DNA of 64,000 nucleotides from Mesorhizobium sp. ORS 3324 (GCA_000824825.2 LM655205.1:20811-84810); one strand, 5' to 3'; counted from the first letter of the stretch, positions 16,825 through 26,403 are shown. Notes: a model not told the origin generated them from the letters alone. Translations and numbers: made by a program.

Positions 16825-17790
16825 TCAGGCGGGCGAGCCGCTATGGGTCACCGTGCCTGCGGTCAGGATGCGCAGCACCCGGATCGCTTCCTCGCCGTCG
16901 GTGCGCGGTTCCGCGCGCGTCTCGATGCACTGCATGAAATGCGCGAGCTCGCGCGTCAGCGGCATGCCTTCGCCGACCGGCACATAGGACGGCTCATTGG
17001 CGGTGAAGGCCCACTGGCCGCTGTCCTGCCAGACCGCGTGCCGGTAGACGGCAAGCTTGCGCTCCCAGGGCTCGACATCGTCGAACACCGCCATCGCCTT
17101 GGTGCCGACCACGGTCAGCCGCCGCTCGCGATAAGGGTTGAGCCGGGAAGCGAACAGATGGCCGCGCAGCCCGTTGGGAAAACGCATATGCAGATGCGCG
17201 AAGTCGCTGAGATTGTCGAGAAGTGCGGCGCCCTCGCCCCTGACCTCGATCGGTTCGGTGCCGGTGATGGCAAGGATCATCGACAGGTCATGCGGCGCCA
17301 AGTCCCAGAGCGCGTCGTTTTCGGTGTGGAACTTGCCGAGGCCGAGCCGGTGCGAGTGGATGTAGCGCACCTCGCCGAGCTCGCCATTGTCGATCAGCGC
17401 CTTCAGCGTCTCGAAGGCGGGATGGAAGCGCAGCACATGGCCGACCATGAAGACACGGCCGTTTTTCCTCGCCGCCTGTACCGAGCGCTCGGCATCGGCG
17501 ACCGTCAGCGCGATCGGCTTTTCCACAAGCACGTCCTTGCCGCTCTCGACGGCGCGCACAGCCGTGTCGGCATGGTATTGCGGCGGCAGCGCCATGACCA
17601 CGGCATCGACATCGGCGCGCTCGAACAGCTTGTCCGGCTCGATCGCCAGGCAGTCCTGCTCGCTGGCAAAGCCTTCGGCACGGGCGCGGTTGACGTCGGA
17701 AACGGCATGGAGCGCGCCGAGCGCCTTGAGGGTGCGGATGTGGTTGCTGCCCCAGTATCCGCAACCGAGGACGGCGATGCGCGGCTTCAT
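16825..17790 (-). CDS. Gfo/Idh/MocA family oxidoreductase
   Basis: The 321-residue protein has an N-terminal Rossmann fold (IAVLGCGYWGSNHIRTLKALG), the EKPIAL motif with the conserved Lys, and GHVLRFHPAFE leading into the C-terminal alpha/beta dimer domain. This family oxidises or reduces sugar and inositol derivatives with NAD(P); the substrate is not evident. Related proteins act in UDP-sugar 3-dehydrogenation (WlbA/WbpB type), but no sugar gene cluster is nearby. It lies just upstream of the tRNA gene on the other strand. Confidence 0.82.
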   Translation of the reverse strand: MKPRIAVLGCGYWGSNHIRTLKALGALHAVSDVNRARAEGFASEQDCLAIEPDKLFERADVDAVVMALPPQYHADTAVRAVESGKDVLVEKPIALTVADAERSVQAARKNGRVFMVGHVLRFHPAFETLKALIDNGELGEVRYIHSHRLGLGKFHTENDALWDLAPHDLSMILAITGTEPIEVRGEGAALLDNLSDFAHLHMRFPNGLRGHLFASRLNPYRERRLTVVGTKAMAVFDDVEPWERKLAVYRHAVWQDSGQWAFTANEPSYVPVGEGMPLTRELAHFMQCIETRAEPRTDGEEAIRVLRILTAGTVTHSGSPA

Positions 17791-18033
17791 ACGTTCAAAC
17801 TCTAGAATTTCACGGCCGAGACATAGCGACGTGCCCCGTCGAACTCAACCCCGGCGCATGCGCTTCCCGTGTCATACTGGCAAAGCTTTTTCGGGGATGA
17901 GATTATGCCGACTTCACCGTCGCATCCAAGCTTGACAGGTTTGCCCTGCCAACCTTATATCCGCGCGACCTTGGCGAACGCCTCGAAATTGCCCGCGATC
18001 TTGGGCGGTTGTTCGAGCCTCTTCGTCACTCCT

Positions 18034-18110
18034 GGCGGAGTAGCTCAGTTGGTTAGAGCACGGGAATCATAATCCTGGGGTCGGGGGTTCAAGTCCCTCC
18101 TCCGCTACCA
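18034..18110 (+). tRNA. tRNA-Met (CAT), elongator type
   Basis: The 77-nt cloverleaf has D-arm TAGCTCAGTTGGTTAGAGCA, anticodon loop AATCATAAT with CAT, T-arm GGGGGTTCAAGTCCCTC, and an encoded CCA end. The acceptor arms GGCGGAG and CTCCGCT pair with one G-T at position 1-72. The D-arm and variable-loop pattern resembles elongator Met rather than initiator. Ile2 (lysidine) cannot be fully excluded. It marks the boundary between the core segment and the catabolic region. Confidence 0.93.
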
Positions 18111-18388
18111 CAAATCCGCTAAATATTTGAAATACTTTATAAAATCGAAATTTATGGTAGCGCTCTCGGGCAAAATTTCTCAATAATTTCAATGCGACGC
18201 CGTCAATTCGCTCAGCCGCAAATCAAGTGCCGGGAGAAAGGTCGCGATCGCGCCGGAAGCGGGCGTTTGGCACCCGTCGGCAGTTCATCACAGTGAGATC
18301 CCCTAGGGGCCGCGTTCGCACACCGCCCGAGCGACGACCGCGCCGACATTGTCGATGAGGTCAAAGATGTGTTCAGTGGAAACAATGC

Positions 18389-19138
18389 CTACAGAACTTT
18401 GGAAAGGAATTCCTTGGTTCGCGGATCGCTTGCACGTGCGAAGAAGTCGGCGGGCGGTGCATGCTCAACGATCACGCCCTTGTCGGTGAAGTAGATATGG
18501 TCCGCCGCCTCACGCGCGAAACCCATCTCGTGCGTCACGAGAATGCAGGTCATGCCATCCTCGGCGACTTTCCTGACGGCGGAAAGCACTTCCTTCACCA
18601 TCTCCGGATCCAAAGCCGCGGTGACTTCGTCGAAGAGGATAACTTCGGGCTCCATGCACAGTGCCCGCGCAATCGCAACACGTTGCTGCTGGCCGCCTGA
18701 CAGCTCTCCAGGATAGGAGCTCGCTTTGTCTGGAAGGCGCATCTCGCCGAGGAGCTTGCGGGCGCGTTCTTCGACCTGAGGCCGAGGCTGCTTCAGCACC
18801 TGGATCGGCGCCATGGCGACATTCTCCAGCACCGTCTTGTGCGGAAACAGATTGTATTGCTGGAAGACCATGCCAACACGATGTCGAAGCTTGACCTTGT
18901 CGACTTTCGGATCGTTGACCCTGATCTCGCCGACCGTGATGACGCCTTCATTGATCGGAGTCAGCCCGTTGATCGTTCTTAGAATTGTCGATTTTCCCGA
19001 TCCGGACGGGCCAATGATGGCCACGACTTCGCCCTTTCGGATATCTATGTCGATGCCGCGGAGAACCTCGACGGCTCCGAAAGACTTGCGAACACCGCGA
19101 AGCGCAATCAAGGGCTGGGACGAGCTGGAGAAGTTCAT
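18389..19138 (-). CDS. Polar amino acid ABC transporter, ATP-binding protein
   Basis: The 249-residue ATPase has Walker A (GPSGSGKST), the Q loop (VFQQYNLFPHKTV), the signature LSGGQQQR, Walker B (VILFDEVTAALDPE) and the switch His (LVTHEMGFA). This is the GlnQ/HisP-type pattern. It is the last gene of a four-gene leftward transporter operon and follows the second permease by nine bases. It energises import of a polar amino acid, most likely aspartate, glutamate or asparagine given the neighbouring enzymes. Confidence 0.93.
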   Translation of the reverse strand: MNFSSSSQPLIALRGVRKSFGAVEVLRGIDIDIRKGEVVAIIGPSGSGKSTILRTINGLTPINEGVITVGEIRVNDPKVDKVKLRHRVGMVFQQYNLFPHKTVLENVAMAPIQVLKQPRPQVEERARKLLGEMRLPDKASSYPGELSGGQQQRVAIARALCMEPEVILFDEVTAALDPEMVKEVLSAVRKVAEDGMTCILVTHEMGFAREAADHIYFTDKGVIVEHAPPADFFARASDPRTKEFLSKVL

Positions 19139-19147
19139 ATCGAAACC

Positions 19148-19837
19148 TCATTTCGTACGGAAGCGGCGCTCGAGCATCAGGGACAGGCGGTTGATCGGCC
19201 ACGTGTAGATGAAAAACATCGCCAGCAGCGAAAGGTATATCGGTATCAGCATCCGCGAGTCCGACATCGCCTGAACTGCCGCCTGCGTTCTGCCCAAAGC
19301 CTCTTCCACACCAACGATAACCGAGAGTGGGGTCGCGGTAAGGAGGAGCGCATAGAGGTTCATCCACGGTGGGATCATCCGAGTAATGCACTGCGGCAGA
19401 ATGATGCGAAACAGCGTTGCGCTACGCCTGTAGCCCAAGGCTTCGGCGGCCTCCCACTGACCACGCGGGACGGAGTTGACCGCCCCGCGTACGATCTCGG
19501 AGAAATTTGCGGCCACGGGGAACGAGAACCCGATCGTGGCGCGTAGCCAGCTCGGTAGAACTATCACCGAGCCGCCGATGCTGACCTGATAGGGCATCAG
19601 GAAGATGCAGTAGAACAGCAGGACCAGCCACGGGGCGTTGCGGAACAATTGCGTGGCCAGCCGCGAGGGCCAGCCGACAATGCGCAGGCTCGACAGTTGT
19701 CCCAGCCCCAGGAACGTCCCGACGGTCGTGCCGATGGTGATGGCAAGGACGCTCATCAAGATGTTGAGGCCAAATCCTTTCAGGAGGAAGGGCATCCACT
19801 CCAGGAGGCGACCGAACAAGTTCAGGTCCCCCATCAT
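19148..19837 (-). CDS. Polar amino acid ABC transporter, permease 2
   Basis: The 229-residue inner-membrane protein has about five membrane segments and the EAA loop (EAAEALGYRRSATLFRIILPQ) that contacts the ATPase. It belongs to the HisM/GlnP family. Its start overlaps the stop of permease 1 by four bases (ATGA), so the two are translationally coupled and likely form a heterodimeric channel. Confidence 0.91.
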   Translation of the reverse strand: MMGDLNLFGRLLEWMPFLLKGFGLNILMSVLAITIGTTVGTFLGLGQLSSLRIVGWPSRLATQLFRNAPWLVLLFYCIFLMPYQVSIGGSVIVLPSWLRATIGFSFPVAANFSEIVRGAVNSVPRGQWEAAEALGYRRSATLFRIILPQCITRMIPPWMNLYALLLTATPLSVIVGVEEALGRTQAAVQAMSDSRMLIPIYLSLLAMFFIYTWPINRLSLMLERRFRTK

Positions 19838-20589
19838 CCGACTCCCAGACCAAATCCGGGCAAATGCGTCGCCGCCTCAACCCGGTTGATGATGAAGACG
19901 ACGGCTCCGGTCAGCCCCAGGTAGATCAGCAGCATGACGTTCATCATCTCGATGGTGTTCAGCGAATCCGACCAGATCTGGTTGGACACGTAGAGGAGCT
20001 CAGCTACGCCGACCGCGTAGGCGACCGTCGTTGCCTTGGTCAGGTCGACTAAGTTGTTCGACAGCGAGGCGAAAGAGAATCGCAGCGCCAGTGGGACCGT
20101 GACAGAGATGAAGGCCTGCGCGCGACTGTAACCCAGCGCCAGGGCAGCTTCCTCGTAGGAATTGTGTACCGCGCCGACACCGGAGCGGAACGTTTCCACG
20201 TTGAACGCGCCGGAGTAGAGCGAAAGCGAGATAACCGCCCAACTGAAACTGCCAAGGAGCGGCACCGGCAGGCCGATCTCATTCTGTGACACGGGCATGA
20301 TGCTGCCAATCGCGAAGTAGAAGAAATACATCTGCACAAGCAGCGGTGTGTTGCGGAAAAGCGCAACATAGGCGCGCACGACCACGGTAGCGGGTCCCTT
20401 GCCTAGCGTCAGAACCGCGGCGCCTGCTGAGCCGATAATGATGGAGAAGAACGCGCTGAGCACGATCAACAAAAGCGTGTTGCCGAGACCCTTAACGAAG
20501 CGATCGAAGTCGAACGCATCGTAGAAGATGGTCAGGTTTATCCCGGAGTCCGCGAGATGACGAAAGAATGTCTGGATGTCGGCTATCAT
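19834..20589 (-). CDS. Polar amino acid ABC transporter, permease 1
   Basis: The protein is about 251 residues from ATG 20589, which has GAGGT about nine bases upstream; a start at 20604 is also possible. It has about five membrane helices and the EAA motif EEAALALGYSRAQAFISVTVP. It partners permease 2. The N-terminal ~35 residues precede the first membrane helix, as in GltJ/GlnP-type permeases. Confidence 0.9.
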   Translation of the reverse strand: MIADIQTFFRHLADSGINLTIFYDAFDFDRFVKGLGNTLLLIVLSAFFSIIIGSAGAAVLTLGKGPATVVVRAYVALFRNTPLLVQMYFFYFAIGSIMPVSQNEIGLPVPLLGSFSWAVISLSLYSGAFNVETFRSGVGAVHNSYEEAALALGYSRAQAFISVTVPLALRFSFASLSNNLVDLTKATTVAYAVGVAELLYVSNQIWSDSLNTIEMMNVMLLIYLGLTGAVVFIINRVEAATHLPGFGLGVG

Positions 20590-20647
20590 AAGCCCTGACC
20601 TCAATTGGTCCGGCGCCGCAGGCGCCGGACATGTCGTTATGCCAAGA

Positions 20648-21484
20648 TCAGTTGATATGGTCCTTCAATGCGTCATGCATCCTGATCAAGAAGGCTGAGT
20701 TTTTGATGCCGTTCGCTTTTTCCAGATCGAGCAGTGTGCCGTCCCGATGCATCTCCGAGATCACGCCCGCGACGAAGTAATAGAAGGGCGACGACTGATC
20801 GGCCTGCCGCACTGCCATGCCCCAAGGCGTGTCTGCCTGAATTGGCAGCGGCATCTGGTAACCTGCCCATTTCGGGTCACTCAGGCGGACGTTAATCTCG
20901 TTATCGTCCTCCAGCAGGCCGATGCAGCGCCCTTGGGTCATGGCGGCTTCGGTCTCCGCGGTGCCCGGGAAAGCGAGAACCTTGATGCCGAATTGCTCCT
21001 GGGCCGGCTTGTTGTACCAGGCGCCCTGCACGGCACAGACAGTCTGGCCGGAAATCTCGCTCCACTGGGTGGCCTTCACTGCAGCCGGCAGGAATACCGT
21101 ATAGCCGGACGAATAGTAGTTCGGATGCACGAATGTCACGATCTTGCGCCGTTCGGCGGTATCCGAGGCCGATGCGATCATCAAATCGATCTGGCCCTGC
21201 GCGAGGAATTCGAAGCGATTGGCAGAGTTGACCTTGACGAACTCGGTCTTCACGCCGAGGACCTTGGCAATCTTGTTGCCGATATCGACTTCCATACCCT
21301 TGAAGCTGCCGTCCGCAGCCCGGTATGACCACGGTACGTAGTCGTCCTTCGTGCCGATCTTCAGCACTCCGGCCGCTTTCACGCGGCAAAGTGTATCGGT
21401 GCCGCAGTCGAGCGTCTGGGCGTACGCTACTGATCCGGTGAATGCGATGCCGGCTGCAAGCGCAAGTGCCTTCAGGTTAATCAT
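20648..21484 (-). CDS. Amino acid ABC transporter, periplasmic substrate-binding protein
   Basis: The 278-residue protein has a clear signal peptide (MINLKALALAAGIAFTGSVAYA, cleaved before QTLDCG) and a family 3 solute-binding domain (VLKIGTKDDYVPWSY, EVDIGNKIAKVLG, then ASASDTAERRKIVTFV). Family 3 proteins bind polar amino acids. Two Cys in the mature N-terminus (DCGTDTLCRV) may form a disulfide. It is the first gene of the transporter operon and has GAGGG upstream of its ATG. The ligand is inferred from the aspartase and asparaginase nearby. Confidence 0.92.
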   Translation of the reverse strand: MINLKALALAAGIAFTGSVAYAQTLDCGTDTLCRVKAAGVLKIGTKDDYVPWSYRAADGSFKGMEVDIGNKIAKVLGVKTEFVKVNSANRFEFLAQGQIDLMIASASDTAERRKIVTFVHPNYYSSGYTVFLPAAVKATQWSEISGQTVCAVQGAWYNKPAQEQFGIKVLAFPGTAETEAAMTQGRCIGLLEDDNEINVRLSDPKWAGYQMPLPIQADTPWGMAVRQADQSSPFYYFVAGVISEMHRDGTLLDLEKANGIKNSAFLIRMHDALKDHIN

Positions 21485-21631
21485 TTCAATTCCCTCTGAT
21501 AGAGTTCAAGCCTCAAGAACCAACCTGTGCCCATTTTTTTCTTTGGACTTCTGTTTGCGCAGCGCAGGTACTCAGTACGCAGCAAGCCTGTTGAATGTCC
21601 GGTCTTGCGGCAATGGCAAATCGCTATTAGT

Positions 21632-21643
21632 AGTAAGATTACT
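21632..21643. promoter_or_regulatory. Candidate LysR binding site
   Basis: AGTAA-GA-TTACT is a perfect short inverted repeat 24 bases before the LysR start and within the divergent control region of the transporter operon. LysR proteins often bind such sites to repress themselves and activate the divergent genes. Confidence 0.4.
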
Positions 21644-21666
21644 GGAAATCATTATCCTGACTGCAC

Positions 21667-22668
21667 ATGCTGCTCCCCGACTTGCATGCTCTGGAAATTG
21701 CCGCGACCGTCATTGAGGAAGGCAGCATGAGCGCCGCGGCGGCTCAGCTTGGCCTGACGCAATCCGCGGTGTCGCAAGCGGTGAAGCGCGCCAAGGCACA
21801 GGTCAACGTGCCGCTCGTGCATAGAGACCGCCGACCTCTGGTACCGACTGAGGCAGGCCGAGTTCTCGTTGCCCATATCCGGGAAATCGCCCTCAGGGCC
21901 GAGCGGGCGGTCGAGGAGGTCAGAGCGACGGCATCGCGACCCGAGCGCCAGGATCTGCGTCTCGGCATGGTGGATACGTTTGCGTCGGCGGTTGGGCCGG
22001 TCCTGATCCGCGACCTGATGGAGGGGTCTATCGCCTTGCGCGTGACCGCCTTCTCAGGGCTGGCCCACGCCCATACCGATGCGCTGATGCGGCATGAGAT
22101 TGACGCGGCGATCAACTCAGACCCCATGGGAGAACTCGACGGGCTGATGCGGTTCCCGCTCTTTCGCGAACCTTTCGTGCTGGTGTGTCCCGTCGCTTGG
22201 GGGGATATGCTGCGCAACCGGCCGTTGCGGGACGTTTTGTTCGAGCATCGCCTAATCCGCTACAGTGCCCGCTCCCATATGGGTGCTCAGGTTGAGCGGC
22301 ACCTGCGGAGGCTACGCATTGAGCATCCGCAGGTACTCGCCTTCGATACGTCGGACTCGCTGCTGGCGATGGTAGCCGGAGGCATGGGAGTGGCAATCAC
22401 GACACCTCTCTGCCTCCTCCAGGGCGCAGTGCACTTCCCGGCGCTTGCCGTGCTACCCCTGCCCAGCCCTGGCTTTTCAAGGGAACTGACACTCATCACA
22501 CGGCGCGGTGAGTTCGACACGCTCGGGCCGCGTATCGCCGAGGCCGCACGCGATATGCTGCGGCGTTACACGCTGCCGCAGATCATCGGCCAGATATCGT
22601 GGCTTGAAGAGATGTCAAAAGACATGGTCTGGTCCCCGGCTTCGCCGGATGCAGCTCAAATCGACTGA
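21667..22668 (+). CDS. LysR-family transcriptional regulator
   Basis: The 333-residue protein has an N-terminal winged helix (LHALEIAATVIEEGSMSAAAAQLGLTQ is the start of the HTH, followed by SAVSQAVKRAK). The effector-binding domain begins near residue 95 (LRLGMVDTFAS). It is divergent from the amino acid transporter and its 3' end overlaps the convergent asparaginase gene by 13 bases. It is therefore the likely regulator of amino acid uptake and possibly of asparagine/aspartate breakdown. The effector is unknown. Confidence 0.88.
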   Translation: MLLPDLHALEIAATVIEEGSMSAAAAQLGLTQSAVSQAVKRAKAQVNVPLVHRDRRPLVPTEAGRVLVAHIREIALRAERAVEEVRATASRPERQDLRLGMVDTFASAVGPVLIRDLMEGSIALRVTAFSGLAHAHTDALMRHEIDAAINSDPMGELDGLMRFPLFREPFVLVCPVAWGDMLRNRPLRDVLFEHRLIRYSARSHMGAQVERHLRRLRIEHPQVLAFDTSDSLLAMVAGGMGVAITTPLCLLQGAVHFPALAVLPLPSPGFSRELTLITRRGEFDTLGPRIAEAARDMLRRYTLPQIIGQISWLEEMSKDMVWSPASPDAAQID

Positions 22669-23639
22669 AAAACCTCCGCAATTTTCTGCGGGGTGTCTTC
22701 TCGCGCAAGACAAAGCGCGAGGAGGATACGAGCCCTCTGTGGATTGAGATCGTTGCCAGCGATAATGCCAATGGCCTTGTGCCGGGCGCTGTCAACAACC
22801 TGGCCTGCTCCCGTGCGCGACGACTGCACGACGACAACCCCAGCCGCTATCGCGTCGGCCAGGGCAGCGGTCTCGGCCGGCGATCCTATTCCGGGACCGA
22901 AGCCAGCGGACACGATGCCTCTCGCGCCAGCCTCGACAAATGCCCTGATCGCGCAACCGTCGGCGCCCACGTAACTGTACGCGATGTCGACGCGCGGCAG
23001 CCGACGCAGCAGATCTTGTGGGAAGCCAGCCGCTTTTGGCCGCGGTTGCCTTGCCAAGCTGACCCGCGATCCGTCGACCGTGCCGATTGGTCCAAGCCAG
23101 GGCGATTGGAAGGCGTTCAGACGCTGCGTGTGGTTCTTCGTGACAGCACGCGGCGAATGGACTTCGTCATTCAGAACGACGAAAACATTGCCTCCATCCT
23201 CGTGCTTCGCAGCTGCAACGCGGACAGCTGCAGCCAGATTCGCGCCCGCATCCGAAGATATGCCCGTGAGCGGCCGCATGGACCCGGTGACAACCACTGG
23301 GACCTTGACCTCCAGAACCAGCGACAAGACCCATGCTGTTTCCTCAAGGCTGGCCGTTCCGTGGCCGATCACTATCCCATCGAATGTTGAGTCACGGGAT
23401 AGCTGTCGGCATAGGCTGGCCAGGTCGGCCCAGTCAGCGGGCGAAATCGCCGTACTGTCCATCCGCCGGAAATCGATAGGCACGATATCCGCAATTGTTC
23501 CCAGCAGGCCGGACCGCTCCAGGAGTGTCCGTGCATCCACACGCTCATCTGAAGCATTGTAGTCCAGCAGATCGAATGGGTCGCTCCCGATGGACGCGAT
23601 GGTTCCCCCGGTTCCAATGAAAGCAATTCTGGGCAGCAA
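22656..23639 (-). CDS. L-asparaginase-like protein with altered active-site motif
   Basis: The 327-residue protein belongs to the bacterial asparaginase I/II family. It has GTGGTIAS with the nucleophilic Thr at residue 13, HGTASLEETA, VVTGSMR and NDEVHSPRAVTKNHT with the catalytic Lys at 168. In characterised enzymes the second motif is HGTDT; here the Asp is Ala96, with Ser97. This removes one residue of the classic Thr-Lys-Asp triad and may change specificity. No signal peptide is present, so it acts in the cytoplasm. Family membership is firm; L-asparagine hydrolysis to aspartate and ammonia is probable, not certain. Confidence 0.8.
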   Translation of the reverse strand: MLPRIAFIGTGGTIASIGSDPFDLLDYNASDERVDARTLLERSGLLGTIADIVPIDFRRMDSTAISPADWADLASLCRQLSRDSTFDGIVIGHGTASLEETAWVLSLVLEVKVPVVVTGSMRPLTGISSDAGANLAAAVRVAAAKHEDGGNVFVVLNDEVHSPRAVTKNHTQRLNAFQSPWLGPIGTVDGSRVSLARQPRPKAAGFPQDLLRRLPRVDIAYSYVGADGCAIRAFVEAGARGIVSAGFGPGIGSPAETAALADAIAAGVVVVQSSRTGAGQVVDSARHKAIGIIAGNDLNPQRARILLALCLAREDTPQKIAEVFQSI

Positions 23640-23822
23640 GCTGGGGTCCTCCGCGAGTGTCGTTATCGCTTACCGGGCGTAGGACAAGCCCGCAACGACC
23701 TGCCACTACAATAAATTCAAATTATGCTGTTCAGTGAAATCATTTAAGTCTCACGTCTTTGGTTTCAAACCGCAGACGGCTTTGCCATGCTGATGTCCAT
23801 CATATTGCCGGATGGAACCAGC

Positions 23823-25223
23823 ATGCCGCACACCCGTATCGACACCGACAGCCTTGGGTCCAGACAGTTGCCCGCAGAGGCACTCTATGGGGTTGCCACG
23901 CTCCGCGGTCAGGAGAACTTTGATATTTCATTCCGCAAACTTGGGGACGCGCCGGAGCTGATCGTCGCGCTTGCACGCGTCAAGCATGCGGCAGCAGCTG
24001 CCAATCGCGACATTGGCGTGCTGCCTGCCGAAATCGCCGATGCGATCATTGCGGCATCGGAGGAAATCGAGAATGGCCGCCATGTCGACCAGTTCGTCAT
24101 CGATCTCCTGGAAGGGTCAGGCGGCACATCGATCAACATGAACGTGAACGAGGTGATTGCGAACCGCGCACTCCAGTTGTTGGGAGACAAGCCGGGCCAT
24201 TATGACCGCATCCACCCGAACGACCATGTCAATACCGGCCAATCGACCAACGACGTCGTGCCGACAGCGGTGAAGCTGGCGGTTTACGACAAGTCACAAT
24301 CGCTCATCGACGCCTTGTCGCATCTAGGGGCGGCGCTCGAGGATCGCGCACGGGCCTTCGACGACGTGCTGAGGATTGGTCGGACCTGCATGCAGGCGGC
24401 CCAACCGATGCGCCTGGGTCAAGCCTTCGGCGGCTACGCGGCGGCAATCCGCAGGCTCGTGCCGAAGTTGATGACTGCGCGTGACGAAATGCTGGTCCTG
24501 CCCCTCGGCGGAACAGCCATTGGCACCGGTCTCGGTTCGGCGCCCGGTTATCGTATCGCCGTGTACCGGCACCTGCGCAAGATCGTCGGGGCCAACGTCC
24601 GCCCTGGCGAAAACATGTTCGACGCCATGCAGAGCGCTGATGGATTCGCGCGCGTCTCCTCCGAGATTCGAATCTGCGCCGAAGTCATTGGGAAGATCGC
24701 TTCGGACCTCGTCATCCTTTCATCGGGTCCGAACAGCGGCGTGGGAGAACTGCAGCTTCCTTCGGTCCAGCCTGGTTCCTCCATCATGCCCGGCAAAATC
24801 AACCCTGTCCTCCCCATGATGATGCAGCAGGTGGCTTTCGCCGTCGTGGGTAACGACGCCGCCGTGTCGCTGGCATCGCTGCAAGGCCAACTCGAGATCA
24901 ATCATTTTGAGCCCGTCATTGCCGCTCGCCTGTTTGACTCCATCGAATTGCTGGCGAAATCGACCCGGATCTTCGCCGACCGCTGCGTTGCCGGCATTGA
25001 GGCTGACCGCGAGCAATCGCTCAAAAACCTGATGCGATCGTCAGCTCTCGCGACGGTCTTTGTTCCGAAACTCGGATACGCCAAGGTCTCGAAGCTCGTA
25101 TATGCCGCGGCCAACGAGCAGCGACCGTTCATCGAGCTTGCTATCGAAGAGGGTTTGCTGACGCGTGACGAGGTGCTCGACGCGTTGCGCGAAAGCACTG
25201 ACTATCGCGAGGGCACGGCATAA
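23823..25223 (+). CDS. aspA: Aspartate ammonia-lyase (aspartase/fumarase superfamily)
   Basis: The ~466-residue protein carries the superfamily signature GSSIMPGKINP at about residue 320 and the upstream motifs HPNDHVNTGQSTNDVVPTA and LLEGSGGTSINMNVNEV, which favour aspartase over fumarase C. It converts aspartate to fumarate and ammonia. Homology begins near MPHTRIDTDSLG, so ATG 23823 is chosen; ATGs at 23787 and 23793 are alternatives and none has a strong ribosome-binding site. It is divergent from the asparaginase gene, and together they would turn asparagine into fumarate plus two ammonia. Confidence 0.9.
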   Translation: MPHTRIDTDSLGSRQLPAEALYGVATLRGQENFDISFRKLGDAPELIVALARVKHAAAAANRDIGVLPAEIADAIIAASEEIENGRHVDQFVIDLLEGSGGTSINMNVNEVIANRALQLLGDKPGHYDRIHPNDHVNTGQSTNDVVPTAVKLAVYDKSQSLIDALSHLGAALEDRARAFDDVLRIGRTCMQAAQPMRLGQAFGGYAAAIRRLVPKLMTARDEMLVLPLGGTAIGTGLGSAPGYRIAVYRHLRKIVGANVRPGENMFDAMQSADGFARVSSEIRICAEVIGKIASDLVILSSGPNSGVGELQLPSVQPGSSIMPGKINPVLPMMMQQVAFAVVGNDAAVSLASLQGQLEINHFEPVIAARLFDSIELLAKSTRIFADRCVAGIEADREQSLKNLMRSSALATVFVPKLGYAKVSKLVYAAANEQRPFIELAIEEGLLTRDEVLDALRESTDYREGTA

Positions 25224-25346
25224 GCCTCCGGTCGGTGGTACCGAAGGCGCCATTGCCAAGCGTGGTGAGCTAGTGCTTTGTTCACTGTGGGGAACGCCTG
25301 TAGCGCTCCGCCCCTTAATCGCTCGAGTTTGTTGAAGCAGCTTCGC

Positions 25347-26387
25347 TCAGTCCGGCCAAATGCCCGGGGACGTCGGGGCGCCGTTGTCATATTTTGACAG
25401 CCATTCCACGATCTTGGGCCGATTGGTGACAAAGCCCTTGTAGGTCGCAAGCTCGATCGGCAGGTCGCGGATGACGCGATGGAAGCGCCTCGCCCATTTC
25501 GGCACCGTCACCAGTTCGTCCAGCTTGATGAGGTAGCAGCGGATCGGAAACACCAGGGCATTCGAGCGGGGAAGACGGAAGAAGGTTTGGAGCTCGACGC
25601 GCAAATGCATCATTTGCCCCATGTTCTCCAGCGTCAGGTCTTTCTTCATCACGCCCCATTTGTGGTAGTTCTCGGGGCTTGTGTCGAGCAGGGGATTGAC
25701 CGTCATCGTCCAGTTTAGACGGCGCGCCGGCGAGCCCTGCCGCACGTTCAGGAGGAACTTCAGGGCGCGCTGGAAGATGCCCATCTCGTGCGCTTTCGGC
25801 ACCGGGGCGTGCCACTCGAAGAAGTTCATGCCGATGTCGAAATCAAGGCTCCAGTCGGCCTGTGTCGTCACCATGCCGGCGTCCATCCACAGGTTGTCGT
25901 CACGCTGGTCGAGCACGGCAAAGTCGCCCTGGGTCTGCCGCGTGATGTATTCCATCGGGCCATAGGGCAATGTGGTCTCGTCGAGGAAGGTGAACTTCTG
26001 CTCGATACCCAGCGGACGGTTGATCCAGTGCCATTTGGCGCCATCGCGGTGCAGCTCGAAAAGCTCGGGATACTCCTCCGCCTTCGAGGTCATGATCAGC
26101 TCGAGCAGATCCCAGCCGGCCAGGGTCATGTGCGGCAGTGACTGGCAGCGTAAAGGATCTTCGGCAAGGACGCGGGCACGATCGCGCATCTCGGAAACGT
26201 AGTGCTCATCGACGTCGAACGTCCGCTCGTAGACGCTGCCCGGACGGTATGACTTATGCGGCTCGAGGTTCACCGAGTACATGTAGCTGTCCTCGGGAAA
26301 CGGGAAAGGGAAGCGCTTCACCGCCTCCGGCGAGTTGCGGAAGGTGAAGTCGTCGTGGAACGTTTCTTCCTTGAAGATAACAGTCAT
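25347..26387 (-). CDS. dmmC: Dimethylamine monooxygenase haem subunit (DUF3445)
   Basis: The 346-residue protein matches DUF3445, the haem-PAS subunit of heme-dependent oxidative N-demethylases, which turn dimethylamine into methylamine and formaldehyde. Recognisable stretches are FPFPEDSYMYSVNLEPHKSY, WHWINRPLGIEQ and EWHAPVPKAHEMGIFQRALKF. The ATG at 26387 has AGGAGG upstream; the longer frame to 26474 is not needed. It is the last gene of the leftward dmmDABC operon, 16 bases after dmmB. The letter C follows transcription order D-A-B-C and may differ between naming schemes. No signal peptide is seen. Confidence 0.87.
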   Translation of the reverse strand: MTVIFKEETFHDDFTFRNSPEAVKRFPFPFPEDSYMYSVNLEPHKSYRPGSVYERTFDVDEHYVSEMRDRARVLAEDPLRCQSLPHMTLAGWDLLELIMTSKAEEYPELFELHRDGAKWHWINRPLGIEQKFTFLDETTLPYGPMEYITRQTQGDFAVLDQRDDNLWMDAGMVTTQADWSLDFDIGMNFFEWHAPVPKAHEMGIFQRALKFLLNVRQGSPARRLNWTMTVNPLLDTSPENYHKWGVMKKDLTLENMGQMMHLRVELQTFFRLPRSNALVFPIRCYLIKLDELVTVPKWARRFHRVIRDLPIELATYKGFVTNRPKIVEWLSKYDNGAPTSPGIWPD

Positions 26388-26403
26388 CGCAGCGTCCTCC
26401 TCG

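Noticed and set aside
17869..18072. Small ORF ending in GGVAQLVRARES
   Set aside because: The C-terminus is a translation of the tRNA-Met gene, a frequent false ORF.
18034..18110. tRNA-Met as an attachment site for an integrated island
   Set aside because: No integrase and no repeat of the tRNA 3' end was found downstream in this window, so island integration cannot be supported.
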